Origin: Paraburkholderia gardini
GTDB taxonomy: Bacteria; Pseudomonadota; Gammaproteobacteria; Burkholderiales; Burkholderiaceae
NCBI RefSeq assembly: GCF_907164575.1
Contig: NZ_CAJQYY010000015.1
Coordinates: 1-64,000 of the forward strand
DNA: 64,000 nt
Reading direction: 5' to 3'
In this document: positions 28,332-37,380 of the stretch, in pieces
How the letters are laid out: each line of letters begins with the position of its first letter
Position numbering within the stretch: the first letter of the stretch is position 1
The notes under the pieces: generated by a model
Told to the model about the DNA's origin: nothing
The model's input: only the letters and a program-made list of their open reading frames with translations
Databases searched by the model: none
Translations under genes and position numbers: made by a program

Positions 28332-29260
28332 ACGTTGCGCGCGCCCGCCCGGTACGCGCGCGGACTGACGCCGAACTCGGTGCGAAATGCGTGGTTGAAA
28401 TTCGATACGTCGTTAAAGCCGCAATCGAGCGCGACGTCAACGATCTTCGCGGTGTCGTCGACAAGCCGCAGCGCGGCAGCACGAATCCGCGCGCGCAGCA
28501 CGTACTGATGCGGTGTCACGCCTGTCACGCGCTGAAACGTGCGAAGAAAATGGAATGCGCTCATGCTGGCCGCGCGCGCGAGCGTGTCGAGCGTGTGCAC
28601 TTCGTGTGGCGCGTCATCGATCATCCGCGCAATCCGCGCGACGCGCGACGAAGCTGCCGCGGCAGGCGGCGGCACGCTCCCGCGATGCTCCGACGCGACG
28701 CTTAACGTCCTCGCCGCCAGTTCGACGACGAGCTCGTCCCACGGTGGTTGAATTGAACCGCTTGCCCCCGCGCACGCCCGGACCACGAGCGGCGCAAGCG
28801 CGCGCAGCGGCGGCACGCGTACCTTCCTGAACACGCGTTCGTCGCGGCGCATGCCGAGGTCCGCAGCGAGTTGTCCGAAATACGCGTCGGTATAGCTGAC
28901 CGACACGCAGCGGTCGCCCGCGCCGTGACGATGGCCGCATTCGAAGCACTCGCCGGCATTGCCGAGCAGCAGCGAACCGGGCGTCAACAACTCGCGGCCG
29001 GCCGCCGCGCGATAACAGAACGATCCGGCGACGATCATCGCGATGCACACACCCGCGTGCTGCTCCTCGAACGGGCGGTCGCGCGGGCCGAACGTGCACA
29101 GCACGTCGCGGACCATCCAGCCTTCGCCCGACGCAAGCGGGCGCGCGCTCGTCTGGCCGCGCGCGCCTTCCAGCGTGCGCCGTGCCAGCGCCTCTTCCAG
29201 TTCTGCGGCAATTTTCCCCAAGATTTCACCTCGTCCCGGCCGGTACGCTTGTTTTATCAC
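28328..29260 (-). CDS. AraC-family transcriptional regulator
   Basis: A 310-residue regulator with an N-terminal cupin-like sensing domain (FCYRAAAGRELLTPGSLLLG near residues 80-100). The C-terminal AraC HTH pair includes VHTLDTLARAASMSAFHFLR and IVDVALDCGFNDVSNFNHAF, then the signature FGVSPRAYRAG. The frame opens with GTG at 29260, with no good ribosome-binding site and no ATG before the sensing domain, so the true N-terminus is uncertain. It is translationally coupled to the transglutaminase-like gene downstream and divergent from the gene at 29332, with a 71-bp shared control region. It probably regulates one or both. Confidence 0.88.
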   Translation of the reverse strand: MIKQAYRPGRGEILGKIAAELEEALARRTLEGARGQTSARPLASGEGWMVRDVLCTFGPRDRPFEEQHAGVCIAMIVAGSFCYRAAAGRELLTPGSLLLGNAGECFECGHRHGAGDRCVSVSYTDAYFGQLAADLGMRRDERVFRKVRVPPLRALAPLVVRACAGASGSIQPPWDELVVELAARTLSVASEHRGSVPPPAAAASSRVARIARMIDDAPHEVHTLDTLARAASMSAFHFLRTFQRVTGVTPHQYVLRARIRAAALRLVDDTAKIVDVALDCGFNDVSNFNHAFRTEFGVSPRAYRAGARNV

Positions 29261-29331
29261 ATTGACGGCGAACGCGGTTTCGCTGCGTGTGACCCTGACG
29301 ACATCATCCCGGGAACACTGGAGAACGAACG

Positions 29332-29904
29332 ATGAACGTGACTGAAGTAATCACTGAAGCACACGCGGCAGCCCGTTCCGAACAAGGCTTCGGCTCCGCG
29401 CTCGTGGCCGGCGGCCGCGCGGCCGGAATCGGCGAAGCAGACGATGCGTACGGCTGGCTCGCCGGAAGCTGGGAACTCGACGTGCTCCACTATCGCACCG
29501 ACATGCGCGCACAGCGGTTGAAGGCCGAGGCGCATTTCACATGGGTGCTGGAAGGTCGCGCGGTGCAGGATGTCTGGATCATGCCGCCACGCAATGAACG
29601 CACACCGGCAAGCGGCCCGGACACGAACATGTATGGCATCACGGTACGCATCTGGGACGCAGCGTTGCGCGCGTGGCGCGTCACGTTTCTGAATCCCGTC
29701 ACCGGCCAGCGCGATGAACTCATCGGCCGGCGCATCGGCGGCGATATCGTGCAGATCGGCACGCACGCGGACGGCACGCCGATCCGCTGGAATTTCACCG
29801 ATATCACCCGCGATTCGTTTCACTGGACAGGTGTCGCACTTGAACCGGACGGCGTGACGTGGCGGCTCGAAGCCGAGTTCCTCGCACGCCGCATGCCCGG
29901 GTAA
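29332..29904 (+). CDS. Lipocalin-like (DUF1579-like) protein of unknown function
   Basis: A 190-residue cytoplasmic protein without a signal peptide. The stretch AYGWLAGSWELDVLHYRTDM and the alternating beta pattern that follows (EAHFTWVLEGRAVQDVW, YGITVRIWDAALRAWRVTFL) look like a small beta-barrel of the lipocalin/DUF1579 type, usually linked to ligand binding. The start ATG has GGAGAA nearby. It is transcribed divergently from the AraC-type regulator, which makes it a likely regulatory target. Family assignment is by pattern only. Confidence 0.75.
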   Translation: MNVTEVITEAHAAARSEQGFGSALVAGGRAAGIGEADDAYGWLAGSWELDVLHYRTDMRAQRLKAEAHFTWVLEGRAVQDVWIMPPRNERTPASGPDTNMYGITVRIWDAALRAWRVTFLNPVTGQRDELIGRRIGGDIVQIGTHADGTPIRWNFTDITRDSFHWTGVALEPDGVTWRLEAEFLARRMPG

Positions 29905-29958
29905 TCGCGCTTCGCGGCGCGGTCGGTGCGCCGCGCCTTACAACCCTTTCGCGCGACG

Positions 29959-31170
29959 TTACCGTTCCTCGATCGCACGCAGCAGCGAGAGCGCGATGCC
30001 CCGCGCGGCCAGCCGTACATCATCGAGCGATGGAAACGACGGCGCGATCCGCAGATGCCGGTCGTCCGGATCGACGCCGTAAGGGTACGCAGCGCCTGCC
30101 GGCGTGAGCACGAGACCGGCCGCGGCCGCCAGCTCGACGGTTCGCTTCGCCCGCCCACGCGGCGCGTACAGGCTGATGAAGTAGCCGCCTTCCGGCTCGT
30201 TCCACGACACGTCCGGCACCCCGCCGAACCATTCGCCGAACACGCTTGCGACGGCATCGAACTTCGGCTTGAGCAGCGCCCGGTGACGGTCCATCAGTCG
30301 CTCGAGCCCCGCGCGATCGCGCAGAAAATGCACGTGGCGCAACTGGTTCAGCTTGTCCGGTCCGATCGTGCGCACCGCGGCATGTTTCTGCCACCACGCG
30401 ATATTGCGCGGCGACGCAGCGAGGAACGCCACCGAAGCGCCCGCAAGCGTCACCTTCGAAAGCGATGCGAAGACGAGTGCACGATCCGGGTGCCCGGCGT
30501 TCGCACAGGCTTCGATCATGTCGGGTGTTGCGTGACGCGTTTCAGTCAGATGATGGAAGCGGTAAGCGTCATCCCACATCACACGGAAATCCGCCGCGGC
30601 GGTCTGCATCGACGCGAGGCGCTGCGTGACGTCACGCGACCAGCGTGCGCCCGTCGGGTTGCTGTAAAGCGGCACGCACCAGATGCCCTTGATCGTCGCG
30701 TCGTCACGTACCCGGGCTTCGACGAAATCCATATCGGGGCCGTCGTCATTGAACGGCACGGCAATCATGCGGATACCCAGCGCCTCGCAGATCGCGAAGT
30801 GCCGGTCGTAACCGGGCGCGGGACACAGAAACGAAACGCTGTCCTGTTTGCACCACGCGTCGCCGTCAGGCATGCCGTGCAGCATCGCGAAGGCCAGCGC
30901 GTCGTGCATCAGTTCAAGACTGGAATTACCGCCCGCGACGACCTGCGCGACCGGCACGTCCAGCAATGCCGCACCAAACTCGCGCGCCTCGGGCAGGCCG
31001 GATCCGTGCCCGTAATTGCGGCAATCGATTCCATCACGCGACAGGTAGCCCACCGAGCCTGCTTCATCGAGCAACGCGCGTGACAGGTCCAGCTGCTCGG
31101 GAGATGGCTTGCCGCGCGACATGTCGAGGCGCATTCCCAGTTTGCTGAAGTCGTCGTAGGTCGTCGGCAT
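29959..31170 (-). CDS. Class I aminotransferase, type Ic aspartate aminotransferase-like
   Basis: A 403-residue fold-type I PLP enzyme. The opening MRLDMSRGKPSPEQLDLSRA is typical of the type Ic group once labelled MocR-like aminotransferases. The PLP-phosphate region is VVAGGNSSLELMHDAL, the cofactor Asp is in FRVMWDDAYRFHHL and the Schiff-base Lys is in VFASLSKVTLAGA. It lacks any HTH domain, so it is an enzyme rather than a MocR regulator. Aspartate/2-oxoglutarate transamination is the best guess from the subgroup. It is divergent from the LysR-type gene with a 117-bp shared region. Confidence 0.88.
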   Translation of the reverse strand: MPTTYDDFSKLGMRLDMSRGKPSPEQLDLSRALLDEAGSVGYLSRDGIDCRNYGHGSGLPEAREFGAALLDVPVAQVVAGGNSSLELMHDALAFAMLHGMPDGDAWCKQDSVSFLCPAPGYDRHFAICEALGIRMIAVPFNDDGPDMDFVEARVRDDATIKGIWCVPLYSNPTGARWSRDVTQRLASMQTAAADFRVMWDDAYRFHHLTETRHATPDMIEACANAGHPDRALVFASLSKVTLAGASVAFLAASPRNIAWWQKHAAVRTIGPDKLNQLRHVHFLRDRAGLERLMDRHRALLKPKFDAVASVFGEWFGGVPDVSWNEPEGGYFISLYAPRGRAKRTVELAAAAGLVLTPAGAAYPYGVDPDDRHLRIAPSFPSLDDVRLAARGIALSLLRAIEER

Positions 31171-31268
31171 GGCGTTGGTCTACGGCCGCCCGGGCCGCGT
31201 CGAGTTGAAGTGCCGCCAGTATGCCGGTCACCCGGCGTTCAGACAAACGCGTTATATTGAATCTTTCG

Positions 31269-31283
31269 ATCAGTTTTCCTGAT
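31269..31283. promoter_or_regulatory. Candidate operator between the aminotransferase and LysR genes
   Basis: Inverted repeat ATCAG-N5-CTGAT ending 4 bp before the LysR start codon, within a T/A-rich stretch. LysR-type regulators commonly bind such short interrupted dyads in divergent regions, and autoregulation is plausible. Confidence 0.35.
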
Positions 31284-31287
31284 ATCG

Positions 31288-32139
31288 ATGAAAGCACTTG
31301 ATCTCGATGTTCTCTCGATGGTGGTCGCGATCGCGGACGCCGGCAGCTTCGTGCGCGGCGCGGCACTCGTGCATCGCTCGCAGTCGGCGTTGAGCATGCA
31401 GATCCGCGCGCTCGAGGAAACACTCGGCAAGCCGCTCTTCGTGCGCGGACCGCGCAACGTCACGCCGACGCAGGACGGCCTCGTGCTGATTGCGTACGCC
31501 CGTCAGATGCTCGCGTTGCGTGACGAAGCATGGGCCTCGATCGTTCACCCCGAAGTGAAGGGCCGCGTATCGATCGGCGTGCCGGACGACTACGCTTCAT
31601 CGCTGCTGCCCGCGGTGTTGAGAAAATTTTCCGCGACGTATCCGAAAGTCGAGATTCAGGTCATGGGTTTGCCGAGCAGCGCACTCGCACCGCTCGTGCG
31701 CGACAACAAGATCGACCTTGCGTGCATCACGCGCGTGAAAGGCCTCACCGGCGACTTTATCCGCTTCGAACCGATGGTGTGGGCAGGTGCCGCGACGGGG
31801 CGCGAAATCTGGAAGGAACGGCCGCTGCCCATCGCGGTATTCGGCGTGGGCAGCGTGGCGCGTGCGAACGCGATTCATGCGCTGCAGCGCGCGAAAATCG
31901 CCTATCGCACGTCGTATGAAAGTCCGAGTCTGATGGGGCTATTCAGCATGGTCGAGGCGGGTCTCGCGGTGGCGCCCCTCGCCCGCTGCGCGGTGCCGCC
32001 GCACCTCGTGCAACTGGGGCGCACGCACGGTCTGCCGAAGCTGCCCGAGCTCGAAATCGTGCTGGCGCGCAGCACGCGTTCGAACCGTCCACCGTGCGAC
32101 TTTCTCGCCGAACAGATCCTGACCGACCTGCACGTCTAG
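31288..32139 (+). CDS. LysR-family transcriptional regulator
   Basis: A 283-residue regulator. The N-terminal winged HTH starts LDVLSMVVAIADAGSFVRGA and runs through SQSALSMQIRALEETLGKPL to LFVRGPRNVTPTQDG. The C-terminal co-inducer domain (about 90-283) includes GRVSIGVPDDYASSLLPAV. Short but complete for the family. By position it most likely regulates the divergent aminotransferase gene. Its inducer is unknown. Confidence 0.92.
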   Translation: MKALDLDVLSMVVAIADAGSFVRGAALVHRSQSALSMQIRALEETLGKPLFVRGPRNVTPTQDGLVLIAYARQMLALRDEAWASIVHPEVKGRVSIGVPDDYASSLLPAVLRKFSATYPKVEIQVMGLPSSALAPLVRDNKIDLACITRVKGLTGDFIRFEPMVWAGAATGREIWKERPLPIAVFGVGSVARANAIHALQRAKIAYRTSYESPSLMGLFSMVEAGLAVAPLARCAVPPHLVQLGRTHGLPKLPELEIVLARSTRSNRPPCDFLAEQILTDLHV

Positions 32140-32158
32140 CAGACAGGCCCGGACACGC

Positions 32159-32839
32159 TCATTCACCCTCGCCGAGTTGCGCGAGCAGTTCCTGCAGCTT
32201 TTCGACATGCCGCAACAGCAGATGCCGGTGCTTCTCGATCTGTTCGAGCCGCCCGGTGAGATCGGCGTGCACGTGGCCGTCGATATCGGTTGCGGCGAGC
32301 ACGTCTTCCACTTTCGCGCGCACGGCCGCCAGTTCGATGGGCGGATGGTTCAGGTAACGCTCGAAACGTCGCACGTCCTGCACCGCGAGATCACGCAGCT
32401 TGCGGAAATGCGCCAGACGACGATGCGCCTCCGCACCGAACGCCTCTTCTTCGACGCGTTTTGACGGCGCCGGTTGTCCAAAGATCGGCTCGGGCGGGCG
32501 CAACACCGACTTCTTGCGCACCGGATGCGCGGTGCCGCGAAAACGCGCACGCGGCGATTCGTTGTCGATCGCCGAACGTGCGCTATCGGGAATATCGCCC
32601 GCTGCACGCGGTGTATCCATCCACCCGGACGGCAGGCCCGTCACCGCTTCGACGCCGCGCACGAATTCCTCGCTGAATTCACGCTGGCCCGCCAGCATCA
32701 GTTTCAGATAGCTCGCGGAGAACGTCATCATCCGCGCAAGACGTGCCGCTGCACCCACCTCGTGGGTCAGCAGAACCAGGTTGGCCCGCCAGACCGCGAG
32801 CTGGGCGTCGTCAGAATCTTCCATCGCCGGGTCATCCAT
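32159..32839 (-). CDS. Putative DNA-binding protein, lambda-repressor-like N-terminus
   Basis: A 226-residue protein. Residues about 10-75 (RANLVLLTHEVGAAARLARM, then SASYLKLMLAGQREFSEEFV and AVTGLPSGWMDTP) have the layout of a Cro/C1-type helix-turn-helix as found in many Burkholderia regulators. A disordered, basic middle follows, and a C-terminal helical region (about 150-226, ending HRHLLLRHVEKLQELLAQL) is likely coiled coil and may drive oligomerisation. Start chosen at 32839 because GGGGGAG lies just upstream; the longer frame lacks support. The target is unknown, and the assignment rests on pattern only. Confidence 0.68.
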   Translation of the reverse strand: MDDPAMEDSDDAQLAVWRANLVLLTHEVGAAARLARMMTFSASYLKLMLAGQREFSEEFVRGVEAVTGLPSGWMDTPRAAGDIPDSARSAIDNESPRARFRGTAHPVRKKSVLRPPEPIFGQPAPSKRVEEEAFGAEAHRRLAHFRKLRDLAVQDVRRFERYLNHPPIELAAVRAKVEDVLAATDIDGHVHADLTGRLEQIEKHRHLLLRHVEKLQELLAQLGEGE

Positions 32840-33138
32840 CTTTTCTCCCCCGATGTCGTCGTCGCGCCACCGCACGGCCCGCGCCGCGCGTGTCATCTGC
32901 ATGAAGGGTAGTCGCATCGCCATGCTGCACGCAACCCGCGCGTGGGCGGACGTTGCGCTTCTGCATTGCAGCGGCTCGCAGTGCGCATGGCGTGCTGGAT
33001 TGACCTGGGTGAACGGCTTGCGTTCCTTGCGCGTCGAAATGAGGCCCCGATGAAGCGCGCGTTCGCGCCGGGGCCCCCAGGACTGGACTTTGAATTGCTG
33101 GCGCGCTCCATGCTTGTTTTGCGCCGCAGCAATGAACT

Positions 33139-33954
33139 TCAGACGGCTGCCAGAACGCGTGCCATCGCAGTTTTTACCAGCGTTTCAAGCAGCGGTTCGA
33201 CCTGGGCTGCCCGTTTTTCGTCATATGAATAGGGCATTTCTTCCTGCATGTACGTAATTTGCGTCAGTTCGAGCTGAACCGCGTGCACGCCCTTCTCCGG
33301 CTGGCCGTAGTGACGCGTGATGTAACCGCCCTTGAAACGGCCATTCGCCACGCCCGTGTAACCGCCGTGCGCCGTGACCATGCCGGCCAGTTCATCGGCG
33401 AGCCCCGGTGCGGCGCTCGCGCCGTTCGACGTGCCGAAGTTGAAATCCGGCAGACGTCCTTCGAAAAAACGCGGCACGTGCGAGCGGATCGAGTGTGCTT
33501 CCCACAGCAGCACCTTGCCGTGTTTTGCCTTGAGCGCCGCGAGCTCACGCTCGATGGCTTCGTGATACGGCTTCCAGTACGCGTCGCGGCGACGTGCGGT
33601 TTCGGCGTCGTCCGGCAGATGGCCTTCGCGATAGAGCGGCTCCTTGTCGAACGTATCGACAGGCAGCAGTCCGGTCGTGTCCTGGCCCGGATAGAGGTTC
33701 GCGCCGTCGGGCGGACGGTTCAGGTCGATCACATAGCGCGCGTACACCGGCATCAGGATCGATGCGCCGAGGCGCGCGGCGAACGCATACAGACGGTCGA
33801 GATGCCAGTCGCAATCGTCGGTGCGGGCGGCTGCTGGCGTCATGGTGGCGGCAATGTCGTCGGGAATGCGCGTGCCTACGTGCGGAATCGAAATCAGGAG
33901 CGGCAGGCTTCCCTGATGCAGCGAGAAAACCGGCGTGGAATTCGATGCAGTCAT
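33139..33954 (-). CDS. hutG: N-formylglutamate deformylase (HutG)
   Basis: A 271-residue member of the N-formylglutamate amidohydrolase family. It catalyses the last step of this histidine route: N-formylglutamate to glutamate plus formate. Landmarks are LPLLISIPHVGTRIPDDIA at the start, ARYVIDLNRPPDGANLYPGQ and LLWEAHSIRSHVPRFFEGRL with the active-site Glu-His region, and a C-terminal NGRFKGGYITRHYGQPEKGV. It follows hutF by 89 bp and is the last gene of the cluster. Its presence with hutF marks the five-step pathway rather than the one-step formamide-releasing HutG route. Confidence 0.95.
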   Translation of the reverse strand: MTASNSTPVFSLHQGSLPLLISIPHVGTRIPDDIAATMTPAAARTDDCDWHLDRLYAFAARLGASILMPVYARYVIDLNRPPDGANLYPGQDTTGLLPVDTFDKEPLYREGHLPDDAETARRRDAYWKPYHEAIERELAALKAKHGKVLLWEAHSIRSHVPRFFEGRLPDFNFGTSNGASAAPGLADELAGMVTAHGGYTGVANGRFKGGYITRHYGQPEKGVHAVQLELTQITYMQEEMPYSYDEKRAAQVEPLLETLVKTAMARVLAAV

Positions 33955-34043
33955 GTCAGTCCAGGATCAGTTCAAGGTCAATTCGTGCGGTTCACGGGCA
34001 GTTCCGGCATCCTGTTCCACCCTTCGTGAATGCATTCAGTGGA

Positions 34044-35438
34044 TCATTTCAGCAGTTCGGCGAGTGCGCTGCGGTACTGCGACCACGCGCGTTCCTCGTC
34101 GCGATGCCTGCGGTTATCGACCACCTTGTCGCCGCCCGTATAGACATCGCGCACCGGCGTCTCGCCGTGTTCACAGAATACGACACCTGAGAGCCATGCG
34201 TCGGGCGCATGCTCCGCGATGCTGGCATGGTTCGCATCGAGCACGAGCCAGTCCGCGCGATGGCCGGCCTGCAACGCACCCACCGCGCGCCCGGTGGCAC
34301 GCGCGCCGCCTTCGAGCGCCGCGCCGAAAAGCCGGTCGGCCACGTGCGTCGCATCGGCCGAAGCCAGCACGTTGCGCTGACGCCGCGACAGACGTTGCCC
34401 GTATTCGAGCAGCCGCAATTCCGAACGCCAGTCGACGCCGATATGGCTGTCCGATCCGATACCGAAGCGCCCGCCTGCTTCGAGGTATTCCTGGGCGGGA
34501 AAAATACCGTCGCCTAGATTCGCTTCCGTCGTGAGACAGAGGCCTGTCACGGCGCCGCTCTGTGCCAGCGCGACGGTCTCCGCCGCATCGACGTGCGTCG
34601 CGTGCACGAGGCACCAGCGCGAATCGACGTCGAAGCGGTCAAGCAGCCACTGCACCGGCCGCGCACCCTCGCTTTCGAGGCAGGCGTCGACTTCGGCGGT
34701 CTGCTCCGCGATATGGATGTGCACCGGTGCGCGCGGCAGCATCGCATCGAGTCCGGCCAGCAGCGCGCGCAGCGAATCGCCGGAGACCGCGCGCAGCGAA
34801 TGCGGCGCGACGCCGTAGCGTAGCGACGCGTCTTCGGGACGCGCCGTGCGCAGGCGATCCAGCAGATCGAGCAGGCTCCCGGGCGTGTTGATGAAGCGCC
34901 GCTGGTCGTCGCGCGGCGCGAGCGCGCCAAAGCCGCTGTACTGGTAAAGCACGGGCAGCATCGTCATGCCGATGCCGCTTGCCTTCGCCGCATCGACGAC
35001 GCGTTCAGCCAGTTCCGCCATGCTCGCGTAACGGCTGCCGTCGGGCGCGTGATGCACGTAGTGGAATTCGCACACGGACGTGTAGCCCGCCTTCAGCATT
35101 TCGATGTAGAGCCACTGCGCGATGGCGGCGAGCCCTTCGGGAGAAATGCGCGCGGCGAAACGATACATCAGGTCGCGCCAGCTCCAGAACGTATCGGTGG
35201 CGTTGGCGCGGTATTCGGTGAGACCGGCCATCGCGCGCTGGAACGCGTGCGAATGCAGATTCGGCATGCCGGGTATCACGGGGCCCGCGGCACGGGCAAC
35301 ACCAGTCGATGCTGTTGTGCTGTCCGGCGTCACGGCTGTCAGCATGCCGGCCGCGTCCCATTCGAGCAGCACGTTGCGACGCCAGCCGCCTGGCAGATAC
35401 GCGTGGTCGGCGAACAGCGATTGAACGGATTGAGTCAT
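34044..35438 (-). CDS. hutF: Formimidoylglutamate deiminase (HutF)
   Basis: A 464-residue amidohydrolase-superfamily enzyme that converts N-formimino-L-glutamate to N-formylglutamate and ammonia. The metal-site motif is GMPNLHSHAFQRAMAGL, substrate-side features are WSWRDLMYRFA and FHYVHHAPDGSRYA, and the later metal ligands lie in VHIHIAEQTAEVDACL and LVHATHVDAAET. The C-terminal GIGSDSHIGVDWRSELRLLE carries the catalytic Asp. Length is normal. It sits 37 bp downstream of hutI. Confidence 0.95.
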   Translation of the reverse strand: MTQSVQSLFADHAYLPGGWRRNVLLEWDAAGMLTAVTPDSTTASTGVARAAGPVIPGMPNLHSHAFQRAMAGLTEYRANATDTFWSWRDLMYRFAARISPEGLAAIAQWLYIEMLKAGYTSVCEFHYVHHAPDGSRYASMAELAERVVDAAKASGIGMTMLPVLYQYSGFGALAPRDDQRRFINTPGSLLDLLDRLRTARPEDASLRYGVAPHSLRAVSGDSLRALLAGLDAMLPRAPVHIHIAEQTAEVDACLESEGARPVQWLLDRFDVDSRWCLVHATHVDAAETVALAQSGAVTGLCLTTEANLGDGIFPAQEYLEAGGRFGIGSDSHIGVDWRSELRLLEYGQRLSRRQRNVLASADATHVADRLFGAALEGGARATGRAVGALQAGHRADWLVLDANHASIAEHAPDAWLSGVVFCEHGETPVRDVYTGGDKVVDNRRHRDEERAWSQYRSALAELLK

Positions 35439-35475
35439 CGTCGAACCTTGTGAAGAGTGCCTGCGCGGTCCGGCG

Positions 35476-36696
35476 TCAGGCGCTGCGCCGTGTATAAACC
35501 GTCTCGCCCGCGCGCACGACGCGCGCGCACAACGGACGGCCGATCCAGTATGCGAGTTCCGCGAGCGTGTCGACAGACCACACCGCGAAATCCGCCTGGC
35601 GCCCCGCTGCCAGCGTGCCGTGTCGCGCGGCCTGGCCGAGCGCGCGCGCCGCGTGCGTCGTCACGCCTTGCAGCACTTCGGGTACGGTCATGCGAAAGAG
35701 CGTCGTCGCCATGTTCATCATCAGCAACAGCGAGGTCGTGGGCGATGTGCCGGGATTGCTGTCGGTGGAAATCGCGATCGGCACGCCGTGACGGCGCAGC
35801 AGGTCGATGGGCGGCAACTGCGTCTCGCGAATGAAGTAATACGCGCCCGGCAACAGCACGGCGACCGTGCCCGACGCCTTCATCGCGGCTACGCCTGTTT
35901 CGTCGAGAAATTCGAGGTGATCCGCGGAGAGCGCACGATGTCGTGCGGCCAGCGCGGTGCCCCCGCTGTTCGACAACTGCTCGGCGTGCATCTTCACAGG
36001 TAGCCTGTGGCGCTCCGCCGCTTCGAACACGCGCTCGCTTTGCGCGAGCGAAAAACCGATGCGTTCGCAGAACACGTCGACGGCGTCGACGAGACCTGCA
36101 TCGGCAAGCACGGGCAACATGCGCTCGCAGACTTCGGTGATGTAGTCGTCGGCGCGGCCGGCGAATTCCGGCGGCAACGCGTGCGCGCCAAGAAACGTCG
36201 TGTAGACGGAAACGGGATAACGTTCGCCGAGGCGACGCGCGACGCGCAGCATCTTGCGCTCGCTCGCCAGATCGAGACCGTAGCCGGACTTGATTTCAAC
36301 CGCTGTGACGCCTTCGGCGAGCAGCGGTTCGAGGCGCGCAGCCGACTGGCGGAACAGCGTGTCTTCGTCGGCGGCACGCGTCGCGCGCACCGTCGAGACG
36401 ATGCCGCCGCCCTGCTTCGCGATTGCTTCGTAGCTCACGCCGGCAAGGCGTTGTGCGAATTCATCGGCGCGCTGGCCGCCATACACGAGATGCGTATGGC
36501 AATCGACGAGGCCCGGCGTCACCCACGCGCCGCCCAGGTCTTCGCGTGGCCACGTTTCGTATTCTTCGGGAAGTGCATGCGACGCGCCGAGCCAGGCGAT
36601 CTGGCCATCGCGCACGGCGATCGCCGCATCGGGAATGGTCTGATCCGGATCGCCTTGCGGGCAGAGATTCAGGTGATGCCAGACGGTGTGCTTCAT
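35476..36696 (-). CDS. hutI: Imidazolonepropionase (HutI)
   Basis: A 406-residue amidohydrolase that opens the ring of 4-imidazolone-5-propanoate to give formiminoglutamate. Metal ligands are in [17 protein letters not shown] and [12 protein letters not shown], with the later His in [14 protein letters not shown] and Asp in [12 protein letters not shown]. The frame extends 12 codons further to a GTG at 36732, but that extension would run through the T-tract of a terminator. The ATG at 36696 gives the standard length and is preferred, though no strong ribosome-binding site precedes it. Confidence 0.95.
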   Translation of the reverse strand: MKHTVWHHLNLCPQGDPDQTIPDAAIAVRDGQIAWLGASHALPEEYETWPREDLGGAWVTPGLVDCHTHLVYGGQRADEFAQRLAGVSYEAIAKQGGGIVSTVRATRAADEDTLFRQSAARLEPLLAEGVTAVEIKSGYGLDLASERKMLRVARRLGERYPVSVYTTFLGAHALPPEFAGRADDYITEVCERMLPVLADAGLVDAVDVFCERIGFSLAQSERVFEAAERHRLPVKMHAEQLSNSGGTALAARHRALSADHLEFLDETGVAAMKASGTVAVLLPGAYYFIRETQLPPIDLLRRHGVPIAISTDSNPGTSPTTSLLLMMNMATTLFRMTVPEVLQGVTTHAARALGQAARHGTLAAGRQADFAVWSVDTLAELAYWIGRPLCARVVRAGETVYTRRSA

Positions 36697-36722
36697 CGCG
36701 TGCTCATTGCCATGTGGATGCG

Positions 36723-36756
36723 AAAAAAACACGGCTTCGAGAAATCGAAGCCGTGT
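36723..36756 (-). terminator. Strong rho-independent terminator between hutD and hutI
   Basis: Perfect 12-bp stem (36729-36740 with 36745-36756) with a GAAA loop on the plus strand. On the minus strand it is followed by seven T residues (36723-36729). It lies 3 bp past the hutD stop and 26 bp before the hutI start, so it divides the hut cluster into hutHCUD and hutIFG. Confidence 0.9.
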
Positions 36757-36759
36757 CCG

Positions 36760-37377
36760 TCATGCGTAGCGAACGCCGATCGCGAGCACCGCGCCCGCTT
36801 TTGCGTCTGCCTCCGCGCACTTGACCGCGCACGCCAGCGCGTGCGGGGCGTCGATACGCAGCGTGTCGTTGTCCGTGAGATGAAACGGCGCGTGCCCGTC
36901 GAGTGTGATTTCAACCGGACCCGCGGCGCAGAACAGCAACACGACGTCCGCTGCCAGCGTATGTTGCGATTCGCCGCGCCAGACTTCGACGTCGCCCGTT
37001 GCCGCGCCACGCCGCACCATCAGGTTGAAGTCGCGCGTCGCGCCATCGACAAGCCGCGCATCGATCGATGCCTCGCCTGTAAAGCGCGCGATATCGAGCG
37101 GCTGCGTCAACGCATGCGTGTGACCTTCGGCGTCATCGAGCAGCATGCCCGCGCCCGAGAGCAGCACGAGCGTGCGGTCGATGCCAGCGAAACGCGAGAA
37201 CGGCCCCGGCTGCGCCACATCGGCGACGCTCACGCGCCACACGAACGTATCGAGCGCCGCACCTTCCGGCTGGACCACGACTTCCCGCGTGACGCCGCCG
37301 CTGTTCTTCCACGGCGACGCCACGAGATCGACGCCGCGCAGCAACGACACCTGCGTCGTATTCAACGCGTGCGCCAT
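36760..37377 (-). CDS. hutD: HutD/Ves family protein
   Basis: A 205-residue cupin-like protein of the HutD family. Typical segments are VSLLRGVDLVASPWKNSGGV, FVWRVSVADVAQPGPFSRF and the mid-protein DRTLVLLSGAGMLLDD. HutD is a conserved accessory of histidine utilisation clusters; work in Pseudomonas suggests it tempers hut expression, perhaps by binding a pathway intermediate, and it is not a pathway enzyme. It starts 3 bp after the hutU stop and is followed at once by a strong terminator. Confidence 0.92.
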   Translation of the reverse strand: MAHALNTTQVSLLRGVDLVASPWKNSGGVTREVVVQPEGAALDTFVWRVSVADVAQPGPFSRFAGIDRTLVLLSGAGMLLDDAEGHTHALTQPLDIARFTGEASIDARLVDGATRDFNLMVRRGAATGDVEVWRGESQHTLAADVVLLFCAAGPVEITLDGHAPFHLTDNDTLRIDAPHALACAVKCAEADAKAGAVLAIGVRYA

Positions 37378-37380
37378 CGA

